This document shows positions 1-8,280 of a stretch of DNA of 64,000 bases, piece by piece. The DNA is taken from the NCBI RefSeq assembly GCF_018336975.1, contig NZ_CP025572.1:579155-643154 (forward strand), written 5' to 3'. Under the pieces are notes generated by a model. The model was not told the DNA's origin, made no database searches, and saw only the letters and a program-made list of their open reading frames with translations. The position numbers and the translations under genes were made by a program. This stretch comes from Marinomonas sp. CT5. GTDB taxonomy: Bacteria > Pseudomonadota > Gammaproteobacteria > Pseudomonadales > Marinomonadaceae. How positions within the stretch are numbered: position 1 is the stretch's first letter; each line of letters opens with the position of its first letter.

Positions 1-1197
1 AAAAATCACGTCAACATTGCCATGTCTGCTATTCGGCCAGTGTTAGACAATAAAGCATTAAGCGAAGCCGAAGCGCAGGATCAGGTGAAGAAAATTCTCG
101 CTGGATTAAGTTATGAAGACGATGGTTATTTCTTTGCCTATGAAATGTCTGGCGTCAATTTGGTTCATCCTACCCAGCCTGATTTTGTGGGCAAAAACTT
201 ATGGGATTTTCAGGATCGTACCGGTAACTATTTAATTCAAGGTTTAATTCGAGCTGCTCAGTCTGGTGGTGGTTTTCACAGATATATTTGGGAAAAGCCG
301 CCATTGATGAAGCAAGAAAATAAGATGGGGTATGTGGTTGCCATCGACCGATGGAATTGGATGATGGGCACGGGTTTGTATCTTGATGATGTTTACGCCG
401 AGTTGGCGAAAACCAAAGCTACCATGAATGACAATATTCAACGTAGCTTTTTTACTGTGATTGAAGTGGTTGTGGTGACCGTGGTTTTTGTCATTTTGTT
501 AGGCTTGGCAATTAACCTTCATGAACACAAATTGGCTGACTCAAGACTAAAAGAACTGGCGCAACGTTTTATGCGTTTGCAGGTCAATGAAAGGCGTGGT
601 TTTTCTCGTGAACTGCATGATGGAATTAATCAGTTATTAGTCAGCTGTAAGTTTCGTATTGAATTAGCAGAGAACAAACTTAAGCGAGATCATGACAAAG
701 ACATAGTTCACCAAGAACTGGCAAAAGCAGAAGACTTGATCAATCAGACGATCAGTGAAGTTCGACAAATATCGCATAATTTACGCCCTACCTTGTTGGA
801 CGATTTGGGATTAGATACCGCGCTTAAAGCTCTAATTGACCAGTTCATGGAGCGAACCGGAATTCAGGTAACGTATCGTTTTGATGTGGCTTGTAAATTA
901 CCAGATGAAATAGAAATTACTGTCTATCGCCTGACCCAAGAGTCGTTAACAAATATTGAAAAACACGCTCAAGCTAAAAATATTTTTCTGTCCGTTTTGC
1001 TATTCAATCGGCAAGTTGTGTTTGAGTGTTTGGATGATGGTAGAGGTATCTCGAACAAATCGGAGCTGTATTCAGGTATTGGGTTGATTAATATGCGTGA
1101 GCGAATTGAACTAATTGGTGGCGATTTTATACTGGAGTCGCAACGTGGCAAAGGCACCACAGTGCGTGCGATGTTACCTCTTGAGCAGCGTCTTTAA
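1..1197 (+). CDS. Cache-domain sensor histidine kinase, NarX/DegS type (5' end outside window)
   Basis: The reading frame is open to the first base of the window, so the N-terminus is missing. Counting from base 1, residues to about 140 form a single-Cache sensor domain (DGYFF, WNWMMGTGLYLDDV). A membrane helix follows near 150-175, then a HisKA_3 dimerisation segment (FSRELHDGINQLL) with phospho-accepting His206, then an HATPase_c domain (DDGRG, GIGLINMRERI). This order is standard for membrane kinases that sense small extracellular ligands, and sCache domains often bind carboxylates. The gene lies 24 bases before a NarL-type regulator and almost certainly phosphorylates it. The ligand cannot be inferred from sequence. 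Confidence 0.9.
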   Translation, partial: KNHVNIAMSAIRPVLDNKALSEAEAQDQVKKILAGLSYEDDGYFFAYEMSGVNLVHPTQPDFVGKNLWDFQDRTGNYLIQGLIRAAQSGGGFHRYIWEKPPLMKQENKMGYVVAIDRWNWMMGTGLYLDDVYAELAKTKATMNDNIQRSFFTVIEVVVVTVVFVILLGLAINLHEHKLADSRLKELAQRFMRLQVNERRGFSRELHDGINQLLVSCKFRIELAENKLKRDHDKDIVHQELAKAEDLINQTISEVRQISHNLRPTLLDDLGLDTALKALIDQFMERTGIQVTYRFDVACKLPDEIEITVYRLTQESLTNIEKHAQAKNIFLSVLLFNRQVVFECLDDGRGISNKSELYSGIGLINMRERIELIGGDFILESQRGKGTTVRAMLPLEQRL

Positions 1198-1221
1198 GTA
1201 AATAAGTGAAGAGTGATAATA

Positions 1222-1857
1222 ATGACAAAAAAAATTCGCGTTCTCTTAGTGGATGATCATATGTTGGTGCTGGATGGGCTGCAAGCTCGTTTGGAGTTAG
1301 AAGATAATATTGATGTAATTGCCACGGCATCTGATGGCTTGAGTGCTTTAGAAAAAGCCCAAGAAACACAGCCTGATTTGGTTCTCATGGACGTTTCTAT
1401 GCCAGTATTAAATGGCTTAGAAGCGACCAAACGATTCAAAGCCGAACAGCCGAACGTAAAAATCCTAATGCTTAGTATGCACAACGACAAAGAATATATT
1501 TTGTCGTTGATCCAATCAGGGGCAAATGGCTATGTTCTCAAAGACGTATCATCAGAAGAACTTGTTCAAGCGATTAATACAGTGTGCCAAGGTGGTACGT
1601 ATTTTAGCTCTGGCGCGTCAGATTCACTGTTTTCTGCTGCCCCGCCTCCGCCAAAAGAAAGTGAAGAATTAACGAAACGTGAAACCTCTGTATTAAAAGC
1701 TCTTGCGGCTGGATTATCAAATAAAGAAATTGCTCAATTGCTGGATATCAGCGTCAGAACCGTCGAAACGCACCGCCAGAATGTTAAAAATAAACTGGAT
1801 ATTCATACTTCAGCGGGCTTGATAAAATACGCTTTAGCCAAGCAGTTGATTGATTAG
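1222..1857 (+). CDS. NarL/FixJ-family response regulator
   Basis: This 211-residue regulator has a receiver domain (acidic pair Asp11-Asp12, phospho-acceptor Asp57 in VLMDVSMP, Lys in YVLKD) and a C-terminal LuxR-type helix-turn-helix (LTKRETSVLKALAAGLSNKE). A GTG at 1213 is in frame, but the ATG at 1222 is preferred because a GAAGAG purine stretch precedes it at normal spacing and family members begin with this motif. It is the partner of the kinase 24 bases upstream, and both are probably in one transcript with the next gene 17 bases downstream. Its targets are unknown. Confidence 0.9.
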   Translation: MTKKIRVLLVDDHMLVLDGLQARLELEDNIDVIATASDGLSALEKAQETQPDLVLMDVSMPVLNGLEATKRFKAEQPNVKILMLSMHNDKEYILSLIQSGANGYVLKDVSSEELVQAINTVCQGGTYFSSGASDSLFSAAPPPPKESEELTKRETSVLKALAAGLSNKEIAQLLDISVRTVETHRQNVKNKLDIHTSAGLIKYALAKQLID

Positions 1858-1874
1858 TTTTGAGGAGTAAGGCG

Positions 1875-2723
1875 ATGGACTTTCGTAAGTATCATGCGCT
1901 AGGTAATGTGTATTTAGTGGTATCGCCTGATGAGTTTCCAGATGAGCCTGCGGCTTTGATCATTAAAAATATCTGTCATAAACATTACGGTGTGGCGTCG
2001 GATGGAGTGTTGATTGGTCCTTTTCCTTCCAATGTTGCGGACTTTGGTTTGCGCATATTTAACCCTGACGCCAGCGAAGCGGAAAAGAGTGGTAACGGTT
2101 TGCGGATATTCTGTCGCGCCTTATGGGATCAAGGTTTAGTAGCGGACAAGCCTTTTACCATTGAAACCAAAGGTGGCGTGGTCAAAGCGCAAGTCTCGGA
2201 AAACGGCGCTCGGGTGGATGTGGAAATGGGCAAAGTGTCTTTTCTTAGCCAAGACATTCCAGTGTGGGGTGAGCCTCGGGAAGTTTTGTTAGAAAACCTC
2301 AATGTAATGAGTTTGAATCACATCTATAGTGCCGTCACTATTGGTAACCCACATTGTGTGATTTTGACGGAATCTCCTACCGAAACCATGGCTAAAGAGT
2401 TTGGACCGCTGATTGAAACCCACCCGAATTTCCCCAATCGAACCAACGTACAGTTTATGCAAGTGCTTGATCGTAATCATATTGTGATTGAGATCTGGGA
2501 GCGTGGAGCTGGTTATACTTTGGCGTCCGGTAGCAGCAGTTGTGCTGCGGCTGCGGTGGCATACAAACTCGGTTTATGCGATGCGTCTATCAAGGTGATG
2601 ATGCCGGGTGGTCAGATTGATATCGAAATCAGTGAGGATTTTCGTGTCAGTATGAGTGGCAGTGTGACGTCTGTTTGTCATGGTCGTATTGCTGATGAAT
2701 GTCTGTCTCAGCTGTTCCACTAA
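1875..2723 (+). CDS. DapF-fold epimerase homologue with both catalytic Cys replaced by Ser
   Basis: The 282-residue protein follows diaminopimelate epimerase along its whole length: start motif KYHALGN, NPDASEAE, GNPHCV, ERGAGYT, PGG. DapF uses a pair of cysteines as acid and base (Cys73 and Cys217 in Haemophilus). Here the first motif reads KSGNG (Ser72, codon AGT at 2088) and the second reads LASGSSSCA (Ser218, codon TCC at 2526). LGND is also LGNV. A GAGGAG ribosome binding site supports ATG 1875 over the upstream TTG. The changes make normal Cys-Cys racemase chemistry unlikely. It could be a different isomerase or a binding protein, and true DapF is presumably elsewhere. It follows the response regulator closely and may be cotranscribed. 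Confidence 0.8.
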   Translation: MDFRKYHALGNVYLVVSPDEFPDEPAALIIKNICHKHYGVASDGVLIGPFPSNVADFGLRIFNPDASEAEKSGNGLRIFCRALWDQGLVADKPFTIETKGGVVKAQVSENGARVDVEMGKVSFLSQDIPVWGEPREVLLENLNVMSLNHIYSAVTIGNPHCVILTESPTETMAKEFGPLIETHPNFPNRTNVQFMQVLDRNHIVIEIWERGAGYTLASGSSSCAAAAVAYKLGLCDASIKVMMPGGQIDIEISEDFRVSMSGSVTSVCHGRIADECLSQLFH

Positions 2724-2831
2724 GGTATAAGGCGCTAGATTAAGAGCCTTTCGCGCCATAACAGGGTAGAGTGGTGGTTTGCGGCAAGATTTGTCGCGGG
2801 CGTTTTCGCCTCTTGGCATATGGAGTCCACT

Positions 2832-3638
2832 ATGCGCGTTTTACTGTTTCCATTCTCTTTGTTATGTGTGCTGCTTTCGTCGCTTTTTTCTCCTCTTTAT
2901 GGAGCGGATGATTGGTATCGTCCGCCGGTTTCTGTGACTTGGCAATGGCAGCTCGATGGTGAGGTAAATGAGGGCTACGATGTCGATTTATACGACATTG
3001 ATTTGTTTGATTCCTCTGTTGAGCTGATTCAACGTCTGCAAGCCTCTGATAAAAAAGTGATTTGTTATTTCTCCGCGGGCTCATACGAAGATTGGCGACC
3101 CGATGCGGCCGATTTTGCCGATAAAGATTTAGGTAAAACGCTGAGTGGTTGGGAAGATGAACGCTGGCTAGATATTCGCTCTAGCGGTGTGCGTGATGTC
3201 ATGATTCGTCGTCTTGATTTAGCCGTCACAAAAGGCTGTGATGGTGTTGAGCCGGACAATGTGGACAGCTACCGAATCAATACAGGGTTTTCGTTTCGAG
3301 CCAATGATCAGTTAAATTACAATCGTTTTTTAGCGGCAGAGGCTCATAGTCGAGGCTTGGCGATAGGTTTGAAAAACGACCCTGATCAGGCACGGGCACT
3401 GAGCAGTGACTTTGATTTTGCCATCACAGAACAATGCTTTGAATACTCCGAATGCCGTTCTTATTCCAGCTTTATTAAAGCTGGAAAGCCTGTTTTGAAT
3501 GCGGAATATCGTCGTCTTTATGTGGACGATGAATCAGAGCGTAATAACATGTGCAAACAATCAGAACGCTTACAGTTCAGTACCTTGGTTTTGCCAGTCA
3601 CTTTAGATGACAAATTTCGCATGAGTTGCTTACCGTAA
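2832..3638 (+). CDS. Secreted GH114-like (TM1410-type) TIM-barrel protein
   Basis: A hydrophobic signal peptide (about residues 1-25, ending SPLYGA) precedes a domain with the hallmarks of the GH114/TM1410 family: WQWQLDG, VICYFSAGSYEDWRPD, GCDGVEPDNVDSY and a late conserved Asn-Ala-Glu-Tyr. Some family members are endo-alpha-1,4-polygalactosaminidases that cut exopolysaccharide. ATG 2832 has a GGAG at proper spacing, whereas the in-frame ATG at 2820 overlaps that site. It is predicted to be periplasmic or exported. It stands alone, with 108 bases upstream and 134 downstream. The substrate is inferred from the family only, and many members are uncharacterised. Confidence 0.75.
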   Translation: MRVLLFPFSLLCVLLSSLFSPLYGADDWYRPPVSVTWQWQLDGEVNEGYDVDLYDIDLFDSSVELIQRLQASDKKVICYFSAGSYEDWRPDAADFADKDLGKTLSGWEDERWLDIRSSGVRDVMIRRLDLAVTKGCDGVEPDNVDSYRINTGFSFRANDQLNYNRFLAAEAHSRGLAIGLKNDPDQARALSSDFDFAITEQCFEYSECRSYSSFIKAGKPVLNAEYRRLYVDDESERNNMCKQSERLQFSTLVLPVTLDDKFRMSCLP

Positions 3639-3772
3639 ATGCCTTGTGTCTTACACATTCTGCATCATCTATTGAGCAAGATTGACCTTTTAAGGATTGT
3701 TGATTGTCCGCATGTTTTTCGTTGGAGGAGCGGAGTATGATTTTGCTAAATCCTAAGAAATAAGGTGTCTTT

Positions 3773-4069
3773 ATGATTCGTCATGTATTGTTTATTAAAT
3801 ACAAAGAGCAAGCGACAGAAGCGGATATCGCAACCTCTATGGCTAACTTCGAAAAAATTAAGAGCAAGATCGATGGCATTGAATCGGTTGAGTGGGGTGA
3901 AAACAGCAGTCCAGAAGGTCGTAACCAAGGGTATACCCATTGTGTGTTTATGACGTTTGTCGATGATGCCGCTCGCGATGCTTATATTCCGCATCCTGAA
4001 CACGAGGTATTAAAAGCGCAATTAGGTTCCATTTTGGATGATATTATTGTGTTTGATTACGGGTTATAA
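3773..4069 (+). CDS. Dabb (stress-responsive alpha/beta barrel) family protein
   Basis: This 98-residue protein has the Dabb pattern: it begins MIRHVLFIKYKE, has a central EWGENSSPEGRNQGYTHCVFMTF strand pair (described in parts: EWGENSSPEG, then YTHCVFMTF), and ends with the YIPHPEHEVL helix. Such proteins are small dimeric ferredoxin-like folds. Some are stress-induced and a few are cyclases or monooxygenase-like, but function cannot be assigned here. An AAGG element precedes the ATG. It is monocistronic and is followed by a strong hairpin terminator shared with the convergent gene. Confidence 0.8.
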   Translation: MIRHVLFIKYKEQATEADIATSMANFEKIKSKIDGIESVEWGENSSPEGRNQGYTHCVFMTFVDDAARDAYIPHPEHEVLKAQLGSILDDIIVFDYGL

Positions 4070-4098
4070 CGATTTGGTTTTATTGATGATATAACAGA

Positions 4099-4130
4099 AA
4101 AACCGCCTCAAGTCACCTTGAGGCGGTTTT
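4099..4130. terminator. Bidirectional rho-independent terminator
   Basis: A perfect 14-base-pair hairpin (arms 4099-4112 and 4117-4130, loop TCAC) has A-rich and T-rich flanks. It separates two convergent genes and should stop transcription in both directions. Confidence 0.9.
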
Positions 4131-4158
4131 TATACTTTCACTTATTGGCTAGTAGGGC

Positions 4159-4848
4159 TTATTTGTTTAAATGAGCCAATAGTTTTTCGGCAACCAACTC
4201 TGAGCTTGCAGGGTTTTGACCTGTGATCATCAAACCGTCTTGAACGGCAAATGGTGTCCAGTCTGCTGTGTTTTTGTAATCCGCACCGCGTTTTTTCATT
4301 TCATCTTCTAACAAGAAAGGCACTACTTCCGTCAATTGCACCGCCGCTTCTTCGCTGTTCGTAAAACCAGTGACGGTTTTGCCTTTAATGAAGTACTCAC
4401 CTTCTGCGTCTTTGATGTTCAAGAACGCGCTTGGTGCGTGACAAACAGAAGAGATTGGCTTGTCGGCTTTAATAAAGCTTTCGATCAAGGCAATGGATTC
4501 TTCGTTTTCGGTCAAATCCCATAATGGGCCGTGACCACCAGGATAGAAGATTGCGTCGAAATTGTCTTGTTTCATATCGCTCAATTTGACTGTGTTAGCA
4601 ATCACGTCTTGCGCCGCTTGGTCTTTGTAGAAGCGTTCAGTTGCCTCTGTTTGTGCGTCTGGTGCTGTACTGTTTGGATCGATTGGTGCTTGACCACCTT
4701 TTGGTGTGGCGACTGTAATTTCTGCGCCAGCATCAAGAAAAGCGTAATAAGGTGTGGCAAATTCCTCTACCCAAAAGCCTGTTTTATGGCCTGTATCGCC
4801 CAAATCAGAATGGGAAGTCAGTACGACTAGAATTTTTTTGTTGCTCAT
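4159..4848 (-). CDS. DJ-1/PfpI family protein (Hsp31-like glyoxalase/chaperone type)
   Basis: The 229-residue protein has the class I glutamine amidotransferase-like fold: an early Glu (WVEEFATPYYAF), the GGHGPLWDL loop, the nucleophile elbow SSVCHAPSA with Cys136 and adjacent His137, and a late TGQNPASS segment. This Glu/Cys/His arrangement matches Hsp31-type glutathione-independent glyoxalases, which convert methylglyoxal to lactate. The activity is inferred. TAGGAGCTTCTT precedes the ATG and gives a good ribosome binding site. It is divergent from a LysR regulator with 158 bases between them, so that regulator probably controls it. Confidence 0.87.
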   Translation of the reverse strand: MSNKKILVVLTSHSDLGDTGHKTGFWVEEFATPYYAFLDAGAEITVATPKGGQAPIDPNSTAPDAQTEATERFYKDQAAQDVIANTVKLSDMKQDNFDAIFYPGGHGPLWDLTENEESIALIESFIKADKPISSVCHAPSAFLNIKDAEGEYFIKGKTVTGFTNSEEAAVQLTEVVPFLLEDEMKKRGADYKNTADWTPFAVQDGLMITGQNPASSELVAEKLLAHLNK

Positions 4849-4892
4849 AAGAAGCTCCTAAATGTTTCGATGAGTTATTTAACTAAGTTGCA

Positions 4893-4911
4893 ATTAGTCT
4901 ATCTAACTAAT
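4893..4911. promoter_or_regulatory. Candidate LysR-type operator
   Basis: A perfect inverted repeat, ATTAGT-N7-ACTAAT, lies between the divergent DJ-1/PfpI gene and LysR gene, 45 bases from the former. It contains a T-N11-A core of the kind LysR-type regulators bind. The assignment is by position and symmetry only. Confidence 0.5.
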
Positions 4912-5006
4912 CGAATCGACGTAATGGAGAGGTTTTTGACTTCATTGGTTTAATAATTGATACAATTAAAAGCATGACAACCCTTCTTTAATAGAGAATC
5001 AGTACG

Positions 5007-5900
5007 ATGGAAGTCTCCTTTGAGCAGTTAAAAAGTATGGTGGTGTTTGCCCAAGTGGTGGAGCAAGGCAGTTTGACGGCCGCGGCAAAATTCATGGGAA
5101 TTTCCCGTGGCGTGGTGAGTTATCACCTAAAAAAATTAGAAGAACAGCTTGGTGTAAAACTACTGAATCGTACCACTCGATCTTTGTCATTGACCGAAAC
5201 GGGCGAAGCCTATTATGAGCGCTGTCGAGCTATTGCTTTTCAGGCCCATGAGGCGAACCGACAAATAGAAAAAGCCAAACAAGAGCCGGAAGGTAAATTG
5301 AAAGTTTCTTGTCCGGTGAATTTAGGTTTGCAGGTGGTGGTGCCAGCTTTAAACGAATTTCGACGACTTTATCCTTTAATCGAATTAAATGTCTCTTTAA
5401 GCGATGAAGTGGTCAATATCATAAAGGACGGGGTAGATCTGGCGATTCGAGGCGCACCTTTGTTGGATTCGGGTTTACAAGCAAGCAAATTGAAGACGTT
5501 TGAAACCTGTTTGTGTGGTTCGCCAGAGTATTTTCGACGCCGAGGTAAGCCAACCAAACCTGAAGAGCTGTATGACCACGACTGGGTGGTTTATACACCA
5601 GCCGCCAATACCGTACACCTTAGCCAAGGTTCCAAATCGTTTAGTTTGTCTGTTCATGGAGATGTGAGTACCAATAACGCGGCGGCTAGAACGATATTTT
5701 TAGAAGGTGGCAATGGCATTGGGCGCATTCCCATGTACGATGCGCAGCCTCGAATAGATAAAGGCAGCTTAGAGCGAATCTTGCCCGATTATAAATGCAC
5801 TGGGATTGATGTTTACGCTGTTTTTCCCCCAGGCACTGCGGAGTCTAAAAAGTTGCGATTGTTACTGGATTTCCTGAAACGCTCTTTTGCTCGATTTTGA
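5007..5900 (+). CDS. LysR-family transcriptional regulator
   Basis: This 297-residue protein has an N-terminal winged helix-turn-helix (residues about 5-65; GSLTAAAKFMGISRGVVSYHLK, quoted in parts: GSLTAAAKFMG and SYHLKKLEEQLGVKLLNRTT) and a LysR substrate domain (LKVSCPVNLGLQVVVPALNEF). It belongs to the CrgA/YhaJ-like group. It is transcribed away from the DJ-1/PfpI gene and probably regulates that gene and itself through the inverted repeat in the shared promoter. The effector is unknown, though electrophile or quinone stress would fit the neighbour. Confidence 0.9.
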   Translation: MEVSFEQLKSMVVFAQVVEQGSLTAAAKFMGISRGVVSYHLKKLEEQLGVKLLNRTTRSLSLTETGEAYYERCRAIAFQAHEANRQIEKAKQEPEGKLKVSCPVNLGLQVVVPALNEFRRLYPLIELNVSLSDEVVNIIKDGVDLAIRGAPLLDSGLQASKLKTFETCLCGSPEYFRRRGKPTKPEELYDHDWVVYTPAANTVHLSQGSKSFSLSVHGDVSTNNAAARTIFLEGGNGIGRIPMYDAQPRIDKGSLERILPDYKCTGIDVYAVFPPGTAESKKLRLLLDFLKRSFARF

Positions 5901-5934
5901 GGTGGTGTTTTATTTTTTATGCCAATACAAACTC

Positions 5935-5982
5935 AGAAGCCAAACATCAAACTAAGGTATTGCGGTTAGATGTTTGGCTTCT
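5935..5982. terminator. Hairpin between convergent LysR and chemotaxis receptor genes
   Basis: Perfect 14-base arms (5935-5948 and 5969-5982) surround a 20-base loop. T-rich tracts are nearby rather than directly abutting, so it is probably, but not certainly, a shared terminator. Confidence 0.6.
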
Positions 5983-5988
5983 CTCTTA

Positions 5989-7644
5989 TTAAATCGAGAA
6001 CCTCTGTACGCTGAGAGTGAGGTTTTGTGCAATGTCTTTAAGGTGGTGAGCCGCTGTCGAAACTTCGTTTACGGCCTCACTGTTTGATTTGTTAAGCTGA
6101 GCACTCTCTTCTACATTTTGCGCCACTTCATTACTTGCTTTGCTTTGTTCTGCCAGAATCATGGTGATTTGGTCTAACGAGTCTAGAACCTGTCTTGTGC
6201 CATTCTCTATTTCATGCATAGCAACGTTCGTTGCATCAATACCTTCTATGACAGGTTGCATTTGGCTGGCGCTATTTTCCATAACGCCAATGGCAATCTT
6301 GGTATCATTTTGAATCATATTGATGGTGTCCGAAATTTCCGCCGTAGATTTACCGGTTTTTTCGGCAAGTGTTCTAACTTCATCGGCCACAACGGAGAAT
6401 CCACGCCCTGTTTCTCCTGCTCTTGCGGCTTCTATCGCGGCATTTAATGCGAGTAAATTGGTTTGATCGGCTATTTCCTGAATGACGCCAATAACACTGT
6501 AGATTTTTTCGGATTGTGATCCCAGTTTGTGTATGGTGTTAGTGGCCTCTTGAATAGATTGGGAAATATTATTGATATCGGTAATATTTTTCTGCATTTG
6601 TTGTGCACCGTTTGTCGAAGCATCCCGTGCATTGCTTGATAGTTGATGGGCTTCATCGGCACTTTCAGACACTTGACAGATACCTTGAGTAAGTTCCTCC
6701 ACTGAAGCGGCGATGGCGGTTGATGTGTCACTTTGTTGTGTACTACTCACGGCAACTTGATGAGATGAAGCGGCTAATTGTTGTGATGAACTGACAAGGG
6801 AATGGCTGGCGTCTCGAATTTGTTCTATCACCTCCCTAAGGGCCAATTGCATATTATTCATCTGAGCAAGTAGACTGGTTTTATCATTCGATTTTAGGTC
6901 GATTGCCGTTGTCAGGTTACCCTCTGAAATGCTTTTGACAATGTCTGCGGCATAGGCTGGGTCTCCACCAAGCTGACCCATGACATTACGATTAATCCAT
7001 AGTGCCAAAGCAATGATAAGTAGAACAATGGTAGCGCAAATGATAAGTGATTGGTGTAACGCGTTTTGGTTTGTTTTATCAAGGAAAGCAAGCTGCTCTG
7101 TAATTAAGCCGCTGTATTCTTTTTCTGATGTTTCGACAAGAGTGTCCATAGCCGCTACAGCTGGGCGATCAATTCCCTTTACCAATACGTCAATTTTCTT
7201 ACCTGCTTGAGCATCATTGGTGTCAAATTTATCAAGAGCGGATTGATATTGATTACTGAGTTGATCATGCAGTACGGTCAGTTCACTTATCTTTTTAGTA
7301 TCTAAGCCTAATTTCTGCATCAATTGTTTCGCTTCAATTAGGTCTTTACTTACGGCATCCCTATGCTGATTAAATTCTGCAGTGTACTTCCTTAGGTTTT
7401 CAGGGACATTGCCTCTTATTAACGCATCTTTAAAGGCTTTTACTTGTAGTAGCAGGTTCATTTTTGCATTTTCAATCGTGAGGAGATTGTTGCTTTGAGT
7501 CTGAATGATGCCAAGGTTGCTGTGGGTTGTTTTGCTGCTTGAAGACATGGTGATGACACCACTTATTCCTATCGAAGCAGCGCCAATAATGGCGATAGCG
7601 GCAAAAAGCCAAAGTCTGGCCGAGGTGGTTAATCGTTTTTTCAT
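5989..7644 (-). CDS. Methyl-accepting chemotaxis protein, four-helix-bundle sensor
   Basis: The 551-residue receptor has a membrane helix at about 11-33, a helical periplasmic domain of 4HB_MCP type (about 35-195, no Cache motifs), a second membrane helix near 197-217, a HAMP segment ([19 protein letters not shown]) and a signalling domain. The conserved tip reads [16 protein letters not shown], followed by [18 protein letters not shown]. It would relay ligand binding to CheA. ATG 7644 is preferred over the TTG one codon upstream because AAAGGA sits 9 bases before it. There is no pentapeptide tether at the C-terminus. It is a single gene, and no flagellar sigma-28 promoter was recognised upstream. 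The ligand is unknown. Confidence 0.93.
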   Translation of the reverse strand: MKKRLTTSARLWLFAAIAIIGAASIGISGVITMSSSSKTTHSNLGIIQTQSNNLLTIENAKMNLLLQVKAFKDALIRGNVPENLRKYTAEFNQHRDAVSKDLIEAKQLMQKLGLDTKKISELTVLHDQLSNQYQSALDKFDTNDAQAGKKIDVLVKGIDRPAVAAMDTLVETSEKEYSGLITEQLAFLDKTNQNALHQSLIICATIVLLIIALALWINRNVMGQLGGDPAYAADIVKSISEGNLTTAIDLKSNDKTSLLAQMNNMQLALREVIEQIRDASHSLVSSSQQLAASSHQVAVSSTQQSDTSTAIAASVEELTQGICQVSESADEAHQLSSNARDASTNGAQQMQKNITDINNISQSIQEATNTIHKLGSQSEKIYSVIGVIQEIADQTNLLALNAAIEAARAGETGRGFSVVADEVRTLAEKTGKSTAEISDTINMIQNDTKIAIGVMENSASQMQPVIEGIDATNVAMHEIENGTRQVLDSLDQITMILAEQSKASNEVAQNVEESAQLNKSNSEAVNEVSTAAHHLKDIAQNLTLSVQRFSI

Positions 7645-7890
7645 CAAGCTATGTCCTTTATTGTGATAGGGAGTGGGGATATTAATGTGATCTATATGTT
7701 TCTTAATTTTTAGTTAACTTCTATATTTTGCGCAAGTTTTTAGTTTTCTTAAGAGGAGAGGAAGATCGAGTTTAAAAAAATCATTTCGTTATGGCTGCAA
7801 AGAGTATTACTCTGAGATAGGAAGTTGTTAAGGTGCTATCAGTAAATAAATCAGTTCATCGCATTTGGGGTGATGTAGAGAGGGAAGAGT

Positions 7891-8256
7891 ATGTTGTATC
7901 GCGTATTGTTGTGTTTGGTTTTAGGTTGTTTTGTATCGGTTTCTATAGCGGCGACTAAGGCTTCAGAAGACCAGAAAAAACTTGCGCAAACTGTATTTGA
8001 GCTGGAACGTAGTGTGGCAATTTTACAAGTATCCACAGCTTCATTAGGCGATTATCAATCACTTTCTACCAAAATGGCCCATATTAAGTCTCTAGAATAT
8101 CGGGTGAATTTTATGGGTAATCTAACTTTTTTATTGTGTATGGCGCTGGTGGTTTTCTTTTTTAAATTACGTAGCCAACAAAAGCGATTACTTGCATTAG
8201 AAAACCGAGAAGAGTTTAAAGAGAGTAACAAGCAAACAAAAGACGATGAAAAGTAG
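7891..8256 (+). CDS. Small membrane protein with signal peptide and coiled coil
   Basis: This 121-residue protein of no recognised family has a signal peptide (residues 1-21, ending SVSIAA), a helical heptad-rich stretch at about 25-70 (LAQTVFELERSVAILQ), one membrane helix near 75-95 (NLTFLLCMALVVFFF), and a charged cytoplasmic tail rich in Lys and Glu. A strong GAGGGAAGAG ribosome binding site supports the start. The layout suggests an inner-membrane protein with a periplasmic coiled coil. It is 24 bases before the isochorismatase-fold gene and probably cotranscribed with it. I assign no function. Confidence 0.8.
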   Translation: MLYRVLLCLVLGCFVSVSIAATKASEDQKKLAQTVFELERSVAILQVSTASLGDYQSLSTKMAHIKSLEYRVNFMGNLTFLLCMALVVFFFKLRSQQKRLLALENREEFKESNKQTKDDEK

Positions 8257-8280
8257 GTCCTGAAACTTAAGGAAAAGCGA

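Noticed and set aside
2724..2819. GGCGC and GCGCC arms after the DapF-fold gene as a terminator
   Set aside because: Only five base pairs around a long loop and no U-tract.
7648..7760. Sigma-28 flagellar promoter before the chemotaxis receptor gene
   Set aside because: No TAAA-N15-GCCGATAA match was found on the minus strand.
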